Of a stretch of 64,000 nt of DNA, positions 25,368 through 33,751 are shown piece after piece. The notes under the pieces were generated by a model. That model made no database searches and was not told the origin of the DNA. It was given only the letters and a program-made list of their open reading frames with translations. Source of the DNA: Pyrinomonadaceae bacterium. GTDB taxonomy: Bacteria; Acidobacteriota; Blastocatellia; Pyrinomonadales; Pyrinomonadaceae. Location of the stretch: assembly GCA_019186825.1 (NCBI GenBank), contig JABARP010000015.1:1367-65366 (forward strand), read 5' to 3'. The position numbers were made by a program, and so were the translations under genes. Numbering within the stretch: the first letter of the stretch is position 1; each line of letters starts with the position of its first letter.

Positions 25368-26243
25368 ATGAATTTCACTCGTATTTTTTCGGTTCTCGCG
25401 GTGCTCGTTCTTGCAACGAGCGCTTTTTTTGCTCAGGGAAATATTCCTATCAAGCGTGTCGGCCCGACGGTTCTGAAGGTCGATGCTGCGGGCTTGAAAA
25501 AGGTGCTGCGGCCGATGAACCGCCCGATGGTGATCAACTTTTGGGCGACGTGGTGCGACCCGTGCCGCGATGAATTTCCGGAGCTTGTAAAGCTTCATCA
25601 AAAGCATCGTGCGAAGGTCGATTTCATCACGGTCTCACTCGACGACCTGGCGGAGATCGGCCGCGACGTGCCGAAGTTCCTCGCGGAGATGCATTCGGAA
25701 ATGCCTGCGTATCTGCTAAAGACGAGCAACGAGGATGAGGACAACCTCGCGTATCGAACGGTCAGCGATAAATGGGCGGGGAATCTTCCGCTAACCATCA
25801 TCAAGGACGAACGCGGCTTTACGGTCTATGAGCGGAATGGCAGGTTTCGCCCGGAGACGCTTGAGGCCGAGATCAACAAGGTGATCGCCCTCACAGAAGC
25901 TCCGATCTACACGATCATCGAATTCGTAAAATTCAAGAACGGGAACGGCAAACAGGCAGAGTATTTTTACGAGAATAATTGGAAGCCCTATCGCGAAGAG
26001 GCGAAGAAGCGGAACGTGATCGCCTCGTTCGATATGCTGCCGGCGGATAAGGAGAGCGCGGGTGCGTTCGACCTGATACTGATAACGCGTTATCGCGGAA
26101 AGGAGCAGTTCGACGCGTCGGAGAAAGGATTTGAGCCGATACTGAAAGCCCTGCACCCGAACGGCCCCGCGTTGCTCGATGCGTTGAAGCCGGACGAGTT
26201 TCGCGAGACCGTTTTTGTATATCGGGGACGTCAGATACCGTAG
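25368..26243 (+). CDS. Exported TlpA-like thioredoxin with extra C-terminal domain
   Basis: A 291-residue protein with a signal peptide (residues 1-22, ending near FFAQG). The thioredoxin-like domain (about 35-175) has the active site FWATWCDPC (Cys63, Cys66) and NLPLTIIKD with the conserved cis-proline. The remaining 115 residues (about 176-291; YTIIEFVKFKNGNGKQAEYF ... FDLILITRYRG) look like a ferredoxin-like alpha/beta domain of the NIPSNAP/ABM kind; that is inference. A periplasmic thiol-disulfide or redox role is likely. It is followed 3 bp later by a convergent lipoprotein gene. Confidence 0.82.
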   Translation: MNFTRIFSVLAVLVLATSAFFAQGNIPIKRVGPTVLKVDAAGLKKVLRPMNRPMVINFWATWCDPCRDEFPELVKLHQKHRAKVDFITVSLDDLAEIGRDVPKFLAEMHSEMPAYLLKTSNEDEDNLAYRTVSDKWAGNLPLTIIKDERGFTVYERNGRFRPETLEAEINKVIALTEAPIYTIIEFVKFKNGNGKQAEYFYENNWKPYREEAKKRNVIASFDMLPADKESAGAFDLILITRYRGKEQFDASEKGFEPILKALHPNGPALLDALKPDEFRETVFVYRGRQIP

Positions 26244-26246
26244 GCG

Positions 26247-26612
26247 CTATTCCAGCTCGAGGATCACGCCGGTATTGTTGAAATCATAAACCTCGAGCTT
26301 CATCTTCTGGCCTGCCTTTTCGAACTCGAAGAAGTGCGATGTATCGCGCAGATCAGGTGCAGCTGACATCTTCCAGCCGTTCTTTTCGATGGCTTTCATA
26401 AAGGCCTCCCCGACCTCGGCCTTTCCGGCCTTGAGGGCAACTTTCAGCTTCTTTGCGTCGCTAGCCCAAACGACCGCATTGTCCTTTACGGGCAGGTCCA
26501 TCTTGTCCCAAGGCGCTGTGATCGGGACGGCAGTAACGCTCGGGTTCCAACACGCGGCCATCGCTAATGTGAGCATTGCGAGAGCGGCGAAGGCTACAAA
26601 GGTTTTCTTCAT
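26247..26612 (-). CDS. Small lipoprotein of unknown function
   Basis: The 121-residue protein starts KKTFVAFAALAMLTLAMAAC, which reads as a lipoprotein signal with Cys21 as the lipidated residue. The mature part is about 100 residues of mixed alpha/beta (VALKAGKAEVGEAFMKAIEKNGWK, SHFFEFEKAGQKMKLEVYDF). GGAGG lies five bases before the ATG. I do not recognise the family. The gene is divergent from purL and convergent with the TlpA-like gene. Confidence 0.7.
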   Translation of the reverse strand: MKKTFVAFAALAMLTLAMAACWNPSVTAVPITAPWDKMDLPVKDNAVVWASDAKKLKVALKAGKAEVGEAFMKAIEKNGWKMSAAPDLRDTSHFFEFEKAGQKMKLEVYDFNNTGVILELE

Positions 26613-26877
26613 CTATTCCTCCAAGTTGTTGATATATAAGGCCTTTACGCAGGAATACTGCGGCAAATGGCATCCTCGATGCGTATTCGCCCGGAATAAG
26701 CTGAACGGCGAAAAAGGCTGTATTTTTGTCCAGGCACCCGACAACGTCGATCCGGCAATGGATGACGTTTGCGGGTACGCAGGTGCGACATTATTGCACA
26801 GTTCTGCTTCGACATTCACCACCCGAACGCGGTAAAGTATCTGTTTTATTTTCGAGCACCGAAAACAGACATTCCAG

Positions 26878-29133
26878 ATGAGCGAACCAACTATCACATC
26901 CGAGACGATCGAGCAGCACAATTTAACAACAGAAGAATACGCACGGATCTGCGAACTCTTGGGCCGCGAACCGAATTTGACGGAGCTTGGCGTTTTCAGC
27001 GTGATGTGGTCGGAGCATTGTTCGTATAAATCATCGCGAGTGCATCTGAAGCGCCTTCCGACGCGCGGCCCGCGTGTGATCGTGCCGCCGGGCGAGAATG
27101 CCGGTGTTGTAGATATCGGCGATGATTGGTGTGTCGCTTTTAAGGTCGAATCGCACAACCATCCTTCATTCATCGAACCTTTTCAGGGAGCGGCGACAGG
27201 CGTCGGCGGAATTCTGCGTGATGTTTTCACGATGGGAGCGCGTCCGGTTGCAGCGATGAATTCGCTACGCTTCGGCCCGTTGTCCGGGGGCGATGAAAAG
27301 GTCGCAAATCGGAATAAGTCGATCCTCAAGGGCTGTGTCTCGGGAATCGGGCATTACGGGAATTGCTTCGGCGTGCCGACGATCGGCGGCGAGGTCGTTT
27401 TTGACGATTCATACAGCCTGAATCCGCTCGTGAATGCATTCGCGCTTGGGCTTGTGCGGCAGGATCAGATCTTTTTCGGCAAGGCGTCCGGCATCGGGAA
27501 CCCCGTAATGTACGTCGGTGCGAAAACCGGACGCGACGGCATTCACGGTGCGACGATGGCGTCGGCAGAGTTCGACGAAGAGGCTCTCGAAAAGCGTCCG
27601 ACCGTGCAGGTCGGCGACCCATTCCTAGAAAAGCTTCTGCTCGAAGCCTGTCTCGAAGCGATGCGTTCCGGCGCGATCGAAGGCATACAGGATATGGGTG
27701 CCGCGGGGCTGACGAGTTCGTCGGTCGAGATGGCGGCACGCGCCGGCACGGGGCTCGAGATCGACCTAACGCTTGTGCCGCAGCGTGAGACTGGAATGAC
27801 GGCGTACGAGATGCTGCTTTCGGAATCGCAGGAGCGGATGCTGATCGTCGCTCGCCGAGGCCGCGAAAAAGAGGTCGTCGAGATCTTCAATAAATGGGAC
27901 CTCGATGCGGTCGTTATCGGCAAGGTCGTCGAAGGCGACCGCTTGAAGATCATTCACAACGGCAAGCTCGAGGCCGACCTTCCCGTGCTCGCTCTGACGG
28001 ACGAAGCTCCGAAATACGAGCGGGAAATGAGCCCGAAGGTCCGGGATAAGAAAGCGGCAGGGAAGCTCGACCTTGGACAGTTGGACGCTGACCTCGGAGG
28101 CGTTCTGCGGACGCTGCTTGCTTCGCCGAATATCTGCTCGAAACACTGGGTCTATGAGCAATACGATTCGATGGTTCGTACGAACACGGCGGTTCTTCCC
28201 GGTGCGGATGCGGCCGTGATCCGCGTAAAAGAGACTCGGCGTGCGATCGCGATGTGCCTCGATGGCAACGGCAGGTACGTCGGTGTGAATGCCTTTGAAG
28301 GCGCAAAACTCACGGTCGCCGAAGCAGCGCGAAATGTCGTTTGCGTCGGCGCAAAGCCGATCGCGATCACGAACTGTCTGAATTTTGCTTCGCCCGAAAG
28401 GCCGGAGGTGATGCGTTCGTTTGCGGACGTTATCGACGGGCTGATCGAGGCGTGCGAGACGTTTGAGACGCCGGTCGTCTCGGGCAACGTTTCTTTTTAT
28501 AACGAGACGGACGGCCGCGGCATCTTGCCGACGCCCGTGATCGGGATGGTCGGCGTTGTCGAGGACGTTCGCAAGCTCGTAACGCAGGGCTTTAAGGCGG
28601 AAGGCGATGTTATCGCCCTGCTCGGCGAGACACGCGATGACGTTTCGGTGAGCGAATTTGCGGCGACGATCGCGGGCCTCTCGTTCGACGAGATGGCGGC
28701 GAAAGGCGCGGTTCCGGAGCTTGACCTCACGCTCGAAAAACGGGTTCAGGACGCGTGCCTTCGGCTTGCGGACGAGAGCCTTCTCAAGTCCGCACACGAT
28801 TGTTCGGACGGCGGACTTGCGGTCGCACTGGCAGAAAGCTGCTTCTCGTCGCTTGGCCGCGAAGCGGTAGGTGCCGAGATCTCGCTCGAAGCGAACGGCC
28901 TTTCGGAAGCTGCACTGCTCTTTGGCGAAACTCCGTCGCGGATAATCATCAGCTTTGCCGCCGACCGGCTCGGCGATGTCGAAAAGGCGGTCGGCGATGC
29001 GCCGTTCAAGGTGATCGGCAAGGTTACGGGCACGAACCTTAAGGTCAGCGTCGATGGCGCGGTCGCGATCAACGAGGCTGTATCCGAACTCGAAAGCGGC
29101 TGGAAGAATTCGTTGGAAAAAGAGCTTGAATAA
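26878..29133 (+). CDS. purL: Phosphoribosylformylglycinamidine synthase subunit II
   Basis: The 751-residue protein is the small, multi-subunit type PurL, which makes formylglycinamidine ribonucleotide from FGAR with ATP and ammonia supplied by PurQ. Recognisable segments are [15 protein letters not shown], the [20 protein letters not shown] nucleotide site (split by natural sequence), [31 protein letters not shown] and, in the second half, [12 protein letters not shown] and [16 protein letters not shown]. Length is typical for this type. purQ and purS are not adjacent. It is a single gene with a 265-bp spacer upstream in which I see no riboswitch. Confidence 0.97.
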   Translation: MSEPTITSETIEQHNLTTEEYARICELLGREPNLTELGVFSVMWSEHCSYKSSRVHLKRLPTRGPRVIVPPGENAGVVDIGDDWCVAFKVESHNHPSFIEPFQGAATGVGGILRDVFTMGARPVAAMNSLRFGPLSGGDEKVANRNKSILKGCVSGIGHYGNCFGVPTIGGEVVFDDSYSLNPLVNAFALGLVRQDQIFFGKASGIGNPVMYVGAKTGRDGIHGATMASAEFDEEALEKRPTVQVGDPFLEKLLLEACLEAMRSGAIEGIQDMGAAGLTSSSVEMAARAGTGLEIDLTLVPQRETGMTAYEMLLSESQERMLIVARRGREKEVVEIFNKWDLDAVVIGKVVEGDRLKIIHNGKLEADLPVLALTDEAPKYEREMSPKVRDKKAAGKLDLGQLDADLGGVLRTLLASPNICSKHWVYEQYDSMVRTNTAVLPGADAAVIRVKETRRAIAMCLDGNGRYVGVNAFEGAKLTVAEAARNVVCVGAKPIAITNCLNFASPERPEVMRSFADVIDGLIEACETFETPVVSGNVSFYNETDGRGILPTPVIGMVGVVEDVRKLVTQGFKAEGDVIALLGETRDDVSVSEFAATIAGLSFDEMAAKGAVPELDLTLEKRVQDACLRLADESLLKSAHDCSDGGLAVALAESCFSSLGREAVGAEISLEANGLSEAALLFGETPSRIIISFAADRLGDVEKAVGDAPFKVIGKVTGTNLKVSVDGAVAINEAVSELESGWKNSLEKELE

Positions 29134-29138
29134 GATGC

Positions 29139-29154
29139 CACGAATGCACGAATA
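29139..29154. repeat. Two tandem 8-mers after purL (CACGAAT unit)
   Basis: CACGAATG is followed directly by CACGAATA just after the purL stop. A short hairpin GAGCAG-GATA-CTGCTC (29160-29175) follows, without a T-tract. The period-8 character matches the tract at 32529. Function unknown. Confidence 0.5.
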
Positions 29155-29183
29155 AAGCGGAGCAGGATACTGCTCGGCTGGAT

Positions 29184-29786
29184 TCAAAGTTTCAGGAACG
29201 GCACTAGGGCCGGCACTTCTTCTTTCCACGAGCGGAATTCGTTGCCGAATGCTTCGCTTAGAAGTCGGTCTTCGCTTGCGGTGCGGATCTGCGTGCCGAT
29301 GATGAAGAGGCAGGCAGCGACGGCCAATGCGATCCAATGGCTGACGATAAGGCCGGTCGCGAGTGTCATCGCGAAAAATGCCGTGTAGATCGGGTGCCTA
29401 ACGATGCCGTAAACGCCGGTGGTGATGAGTTCGTGCCCTTCGATCAGGCGTGCCTGTAGAGCGAACTGCTTGCCGAGTTCCTTTACGGCAGAATGTGCGA
29501 ACCAGATCGCACCGACCTCGAGGAGGATCGCGAGTGTTACGAGCACGATGTTCGCGAGATACTGTCCTTCGACAATCGGCGAGAGGAACGGCACGCGGTA
29601 GAACGTCCAAACAACTCCGACCGCGACAGCCTGCAGAGCGATGCCGATAAACGACTGCGGTGCGCGTTTGCTGTCCGGAGCCGCCGCGGGCTTCCTTCTG
29701 ACGACGAACACGCCTAGAAAGACGACCCATGCCGGGATCAGCAACGCAAACGCGACGATCGTGTAATAGTGGGAAAGCTGCTGCAT
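29184..29786 (-). CDS. Isoprenylcysteine carboxyl methyltransferase-like membrane protein
   Basis: A 200-residue integral membrane protein with about five hydrophobic helices (residues 5-25, 42-62, 72-95, 135-155, 160-175). The C-terminal half carries LITTGVYGIVRHPIYTAFF and EAFGNEFRSWKEEVPALVPF, the signature of the ICMT/PEMT-like phospholipid or isoprenylcysteine methyltransferases that use S-adenosylmethionine. The bacterial substrate is unknown. The ATG at 29786 has AAGG upstream; an open extension to 29864 overlaps the divergent hemW leader. Confidence 0.82.
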   Translation of the reverse strand: MQQLSHYYTIVAFALLIPAWVVFLGVFVVRRKPAAAPDSKRAPQSFIGIALQAVAVGVVWTFYRVPFLSPIVEGQYLANIVLVTLAILLEVGAIWFAHSAVKELGKQFALQARLIEGHELITTGVYGIVRHPIYTAFFAMTLATGLIVSHWIALAVAACLFIIGTQIRTASEDRLLSEAFGNEFRSWKEEVPALVPFLKL

Positions 29787-29865
29787 CGAGACCTTATCCT
29801 TGCGGGATAGATGAATTGTAGCGCGGTTGTGTCGGACTTTTGCGGGCTTTAGAATACAAGCCACG

Positions 29866-30996
29866 ATGACCGCCGGCGTTTATTTACACATTCCGTTTTG
29901 CAAGTCGCGCTGTTCGTACTGCGATTTTGCAACGGACGTGTATCGAGACAGCGGCGCGGTCGAGAGATATGTGGACGCGATCTGCGCGGAGATCGGAACT
30001 TCGAAGGCCGAGATAACGCCATTCGTTGACACGATCTATTTTGGTGGCGGGACGCCGTCGCTGCTGACTCCGGCTCAGCTTGAGCGGATCTTGGAGGCGG
30101 TGCGGGCGAGGTTTGAGGTTGCGGGCGATGCGGAGATCACGGTCGAGATGAATCCTGCGACGGTCACGCCCGAGAAGCTCACGGGGTATCGGGCGCTTGG
30201 CGTTAACCGTGCGAGCTTTGGCGTGCAGACGTTCAACGATCGTGACCTTAAGCTGCTTGCACGCGGACACGATGCGAATGACGCACGGAATACGTTCAAG
30301 ATGCTGCGCGATGCGGGGTTTTCGAACATCAGCTTTGACCTGATCATCGGCCTTCCGGGGCAGACGCTCGAAGACTGGCAGAGGAATCTTGACGAAGCTC
30401 TCGCTCTCGATCCCGAACATCTGTCGCTGTACATTCTAGAAGTGCACGAGGCGACGCCGCTCGCCGAACAGATCCGCAGCGGCAGACGCACCGCGCCGGA
30501 CGAAGAGCTTGCCGCAGAGATGTACGAGCATCTGCTTGATAGGATCGCCGCGACCGAGTTCGAGCAGTACGAGATATCGAATTTTGCGAAACCGGGTTTT
30601 GCCTCGCGGCATAACACGAAATATTGGCGGCTCGAACCCGTTCATGGCTTCGGCGTTTCGGCACACAGTTTTGACGGCAAAGCGAGGTATTGGAACGTGC
30701 GTGACACGGCCGCGTATGTTGATGCGGTCGCGGGCGGCAGGTCGGCGGAAGCGGGACGCGATGAGATCGATCCTGCGAGGTTCGCGAGCGAGTTCGCCTT
30801 TCTCAATCTTCGCTTGACGCGCGGGCTCTCGCTGGTGAAGTATCAGCAACGCACGGGCATCGATCTTGAAAGGGAATACGCCGCCGACCTCGAACGCCTT
30901 GCGGATGCAGGGCTGATCGAGATCAACGGCGATGTCTTGCGGCTTACGCGTCGCGGAATGCTTTTTTCGAACGAAGTTTTCGCCGTCTTCGCCTAG
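29866..30996 (+). CDS. hemW: Radical SAM heme chaperone HemW
   Basis: The 376-residue protein begins MTAGVYLHIPFCKSRCSYC; Cys12, Cys16 and Cys19 bind the [4Fe-4S] cluster of radical SAM enzymes. FGGGTPSLL, ITVEMNPATVTPEKL, SFGVQTFND and SFDLIIGLPGQT follow in the order known for the HemN-like family, and the HemW C-terminal domain (about 285-376) is present. HemW lacks the extra Cys of true coproporphyrinogen oxidase HemN after the CxxxCxxC motif and delivers heme to membrane enzymes. The ATG at 29866 is the usual start. It overlaps the convergent dioxygenase gene by 4 bp. Confidence 0.93.
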   Translation: MTAGVYLHIPFCKSRCSYCDFATDVYRDSGAVERYVDAICAEIGTSKAEITPFVDTIYFGGGTPSLLTPAQLERILEAVRARFEVAGDAEITVEMNPATVTPEKLTGYRALGVNRASFGVQTFNDRDLKLLARGHDANDARNTFKMLRDAGFSNISFDLIIGLPGQTLEDWQRNLDEALALDPEHLSLYILEVHEATPLAEQIRSGRRTAPDEELAAEMYEHLLDRIAATEFEQYEISNFAKPGFASRHNTKYWRLEPVHGFGVSAHSFDGKARYWNVRDTAAYVDAVAGGRSAEAGRDEIDPARFASEFAFLNLRLTRGLSLVKYQQRTGIDLEREYAADLERLADAGLIEINGDVLRLTRRGMLFSNEVFAVFA

Positions 30997-31799
30997 GCTG
31001 CCGAAGCACCCGCGGGCGAAATGGAAAGATGCGTACGCGCTTCCCAAAGCTCGGGGAAGAATTTCTTCGAGAGCGTCGTCCGCAAATATCCGACGCCGTC
31101 GGAGCCGCCCGTGCCGCGTTTCATTCCGAGCATCCTTTCGACCATAAGCACGTGATCGTAACGCCAACTCGAGATCAGCTCGTCGTGTTCGATAAGCAGA
31201 TCCTGGAGCAGGTAAAGTTCGGCGTATTTCTCCGGATGCGTCAGTATCTCGACGATCGAAGCAACGCGATCTTCTTCGCTGGTGACCGCAAAACCGTTGC
31301 GTTCGAGCAGGCTCCAGAACGCATCGGCGACCGACGGCGTATTGAAGCGTTTTGAGAGGCGTTCGTAAGCGAGGTCATCGTGCTTGAAGGTTTCGAGGAT
31401 ACGCCCGTCTTTCGCACCCGAAGAGAATTCAAGCTCGCGGAACTGCATCGATTGAAAGCCGCTCGCGGGGTTCAACTTGTCGCGGAATTCGAGAAAGCCG
31501 ATCGGCGCCATCGATTCGAGAATGTGTATCTGCTTTACGAGGATCTTCTCGATCGAGATCACGCCGCGCAGGCTGTGGTTCGCGCGGAAGACGCGGCCTT
31601 CGCCGAGCCAGCCTAGAACGGCATCGATCTCATGCAGTATCTGCTTGAACCAAAGCTCGTATGTTTGATGTATAACGATGAAGAGCAGCTCGTCGTGGCT
31701 CTCCGGTTCCGAGAGGGTTTCCTGCAGCTTGATGAGCTCGTGGACCTTCAGATATTTGTTGTAGGAGAGCGGCGCGTCGCCGCCGTAATTCTGGGTCAT
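30993..31799 (-). CDS. kynA: Tryptophan 2,3-dioxygenase
   Basis: The 268-residue heme enzyme opens the indole ring of L-tryptophan to N-formylkynurenine. SYNKYLKVHELIKLQ, FIVIHQTYELWFKQ (active-site His), LNPASGFQSMQFRELEF and RYDHVLMVERMLGMKRGTGG (heme-ligand His in the DHV position) are characteristic. The length matches bacterial TDO. Other kynurenine-pathway genes (kynB, kynU) are not in the window. GAGG lies upstream of the ATG. It is divergent from the cold-shock gene. Confidence 0.96.
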   Translation of the reverse strand: MTQNYGGDAPLSYNKYLKVHELIKLQETLSEPESHDELLFIVIHQTYELWFKQILHEIDAVLGWLGEGRVFRANHSLRGVISIEKILVKQIHILESMAPIGFLEFRDKLNPASGFQSMQFRELEFSSGAKDGRILETFKHDDLAYERLSKRFNTPSVADAFWSLLERNGFAVTSEEDRVASIVEILTHPEKYAELYLLQDLLIEHDELISSWRYDHVLMVERMLGMKRGTGGSDGVGYLRTTLSKKFFPELWEARTHLSISPAGASAA

Positions 31800-31898
31800 A
31801 TTAGGTTACCTCGATAATTCGATCTGTTTTGCTAATTTTCAGCGAGAAGGGAGCTTAAGTCAATTTGATCGTTCGATGCGTTCAGGGCAAAAAGGCTC

Positions 31899-31927
31899 TT
31901 GACAGCAAGTTATATTTTCGTTAAATT
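31899..31927 (+). promoter_or_regulatory. Sigma-70-type promoter of the cold-shock gene
   Basis: A perfect -35 TTGACA (31899-31904), a 17-bp spacer and a -10 TAAATT (31922-31927) lie about 245 bp before the cold-shock start codon. Transcription would begin near 31934. Confidence 0.65.
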
Positions 31928-31933
31928 CCTTTC

Positions 31934-32172
31934 GTCAACCTAAAAACACCGAACCATTCATCACGGATCTTGCAGTTTAAGATTTGTTTGTTTTTAGAAC
32001 GAATGAAGCAGGATAAGCGTGCCCACCTCGGTCCATTTACCGTAGATCGACGCATTGTCTGGGTCAGATCTGCTTTTTCTCGAGCGACAGCCTTTCCTGG
32101 GGAAGCGTCATCGGCGCCTCTCCGCACCGGCAAAACGGAATTTTGTTTTTACTTCTAGGAGGAGTTTTTTTG
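31934..32172 (+). promoter_or_regulatory. Long 5' leader of the cold-shock mRNA
   Basis: From the predicted transcription start to the ATG is about 240 nt. It begins AT-rich and ends with a strong AGGAGGAG Shine-Dalgarno (32157-32164) eight bases before the start codon. Long structured leaders are known to control cspA-type mRNAs by temperature-dependent folding. No alternative gene in this stretch is convincing. The structure itself could not be computed here. Confidence 0.5.
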
Positions 32173-32394
32173 ATGTCAAGGACAGTTGGTAAAGTAAAGT
32201 GGTTCAACAACGCAAAGGGTTACGGGTTTATCGAGCAACCGGGCGAACAGGATATCTTTGTTCACTACAGCGCGATCTCGGGTGACGGCTACAAGAGCCT
32301 GATTCAGGGCCAGGAAGTCGAATTCGAAGTTACCAACGGGCCTAAAGGCCCTCAAGCCGAAAATGTTGCGTCCCTGTCGGCCGCGACAGCCTAA
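32173..32394 (+). CDS. Cold-shock-domain protein
   Basis: The 73-residue protein is a single cold-shock OB-fold: [20 protein letters not shown] holds RNP1 (KGYGFI) and DIFVHYSAI holds RNP2. Such proteins bind single-stranded RNA/DNA and act as RNA chaperones. The ATG at 32173 is fixed by the AGGAGGAG site eight bases upstream; an in-frame ATG at 32143 precedes that site. It has its own promoter, a long leader and a terminator, so it is a single-gene unit. Confidence 0.96.
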   Translation: MSRTVGKVKWFNNAKGYGFIEQPGEQDIFVHYSAISGDGYKSLIQGQEVEFEVTNGPKGPQAENVASLSAATA

Positions 32395-32457
32395 AACATT
32401 TAACTTACGATCTTCTAACCCGTGCCGCGTCGTCGGTGCGAGCAATTTATGACATGG

Positions 32458-32494
32458 AGCTGAATGGAACCCACCGTTCCCTTCAGCTTTTTTG
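32458..32494 (+). terminator. Terminator of the cold-shock gene
   Basis: AGCTGAA-T-GGAAC and GTTCC-C-TTCAGCT pair with one mismatch around a CCACC loop and are followed by a run of T (32488-32493). It lies 64 bp after the stop codon. Confidence 0.85.
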
Positions 32495-32794
32495 TTTCCA
32501 TTAGAGACGAAGAGAAAGGACTCATTCCCGCAGAGACGCAAAGCCGCAGAGAACGAAGAAAGAAGATCTCCCGCAGAGGTGCGGATTGCATATTTGAGGA
32601 GGTAGCAACATTATTTAACTTTTCTAAATCTTTTTGTGGAATATCTTCCGGCTTAGACGTTTTCTTTCTAAAGGAGGCACTGGCGACGGCTTTTGCTTCC
32701 GACGGACGCGAACGGGATATCCAACACAGGCCGACAACGCAAATGGCCGCCCTTCCCGCTCGAAACCCTTCCAACCTGACAAAAACTGATAATA
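32495..32794. other. 300-bp spacer with a period-8 tract, no gene
   Basis: Between the cold-shock terminator and the transglycosylase gene there is no convincing coding sequence; the open frames present have no family likeness. It contains the short CGCAGAGA-type tract at 32529 and an AT-rich section (about 32600-32680) that may hold the promoter of the next gene, although no clear hexamer pair was identified. Confidence 0.55.
32529..32552. repeat. Three tandem 8-mers, CGCAGAGA type
   Basis: CGCAGAGA, CGCAAAGC and CGCAGAGA follow each other without gaps, and a related CCGCAGAGGTGCGG lies 20 bp further on. The tract is intergenic. Its period and GC/purine pattern recall dispersed short intergenic tags; copies elsewhere in the genome cannot be checked here. 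Confidence 0.6.
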
Positions 32795-33658
32795 ATGAGA
32801 AGAAGCAACCTGCTTATTTTGGCGACCTGTCTTTTAGCTTGTGTCCCTGCCTTTGCACAAGAAAGACCGAGATATTCACTGGACAATTTTGACACGGCGC
32901 GCGGCGTGCACGTTACGCCGAAGCCTACACCGGAGCCCGTCATCGCTCGCAGCCGCCGTTCGAGACGGAACTCGCGTTCGCGGCTCGTCGAAAAGACCGC
33001 CATGGTCAATTCGACGGCGCCCAAGGGCCTTGCCGACCGCGAGATCGCACGTACGTTGACGTCGAACCTGCCGTCAACGCGGCTCGTAATGGGCACTGTT
33101 ACCGGTATGAAGGGCTTTACGACGGGCGATCCTGCGATCGATTCCTACATTGTGGATTCGAGCCGTAGGTACCGCATCGACCCGCTCCTGATATACGCAC
33201 AGATGCATCAGGAATCGTCCTTTAAGCTCCGTGCGCTGTCGAATAAGGGTGCTCGCGGCCTGATGCAGCTTATGCCGGGCACGGCCCGCAGAATGGGCGT
33301 AACGAACATCTACGACCCGAAGCAGAATATCGAGGGCGGCGTGAAATATATGCGTTTTCTGCTCGACCTGTTCGGGCAGGACGTAAACCTCGCGCTTGCC
33401 GGGTATAACGCCGGCGAAGGTGCGGTAATGAAGTACGGCAATTCGATCCCGCCTTACAGCGAGACGCGCGAATACGTTCGCCGGATATCGACGCGATACC
33501 TCTCGATCTCAGATGGTTCTTATGCGCGAACGGTCAAGAAGGTCTCAAACAGCAAAGCGCAAAAGATGGAAGAGAAAAAGGCTCTGTCCCTCGATTTTCA
33601 ACAAGATGCGGTCGTTATCCGCACGGCAGACGGGCGTATGCGGCTCGTGAATCAGTAA
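32795..33658 (+). CDS. Exported lytic transglycosylase (SLT domain)
   Basis: The 287-residue protein starts with a signal peptide (NLLILATCLLACVPAFAQ). Residues about 35-110 are basic and disordered. The SLT domain (about 115-235) has catalytic Glu in IYAQMHQESSFKLRALS, then GARGLMQLMPGTARRMG and NLALAGYNAGEGAV. These enzymes cut peptidoglycan glycan strands to 1,6-anhydro ends in the periplasm. The C-terminal 45 residues are not conserved. It stands alone with a strong terminator behind it. The DNA match to slt/mltC-type domains is clear, but which class it belongs to is open. Confidence 0.92.
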   Translation: MRRSNLLILATCLLACVPAFAQERPRYSLDNFDTARGVHVTPKPTPEPVIARSRRSRRNSRSRLVEKTAMVNSTAPKGLADREIARTLTSNLPSTRLVMGTVTGMKGFTTGDPAIDSYIVDSSRRYRIDPLLIYAQMHQESSFKLRALSNKGARGLMQLMPGTARRMGVTNIYDPKQNIEGGVKYMRFLLDLFGQDVNLALAGYNAGEGAVMKYGNSIPPYSETREYVRRISTRYLSISDGSYARTVKKVSNSKAQKMEEKKALSLDFQQDAVVIRTADGRMRLVNQ

Positions 33659-33710
33659 AAGATCCTACAAGTTTCCCACAGCTCTTCTCCATTGGTCCTT
33701 CAAAAGACAT

Positions 33711-33743
33711 GCGGCCGGATGCGTTGTCCGGCCGCCTTTTTTT
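33711..33743 (+). terminator. Terminator of the transglycosylase gene
   Basis: GCGGCCGGA and TCCGGCCGC form a perfect 9-bp stem around a 7-nt loop, followed by C and seven T residues. It also separates this gene from the convergent surface-protein gene that ends at 33752. Confidence 0.92.
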
Positions 33744-33751
33744 GTCGTGCT

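Noticed and set aside
26613-26877. The spacer upstream of purL as a purine riboswitch or small gene
   Set aside because: I could not find the conserved core of a purine or PRPP riboswitch, and the open frames there are shadows without family likeness.
29160-29175. The GAGCAG-GATA-CTGCTC hairpin after purL as a terminator
   Set aside because: The stem is only 6 bp and there is no T-tract on either strand.
27766-29337. A 523-codon open frame on the minus strand opposite purL
   Set aside because: It is antisense to an unambiguous purL, has Arg-rich composition with no family likeness, and results from codon bias in GC-rich coding DNA.
31970-32158. A 62-codon frame in the cold-shock leader as a possible leader peptide
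   Set aside because: It has no Shine-Dalgarno and no recognisable pattern, and ends near the real ribosome site; chance is the better explanation.
32464-32892. A 142-codon plus-strand frame between the cold-shock and transglycosylase genes
   Set aside because: It starts inside the cold-shock terminator stem, runs through the period-8 tract and overlaps the signal peptide of the next gene.
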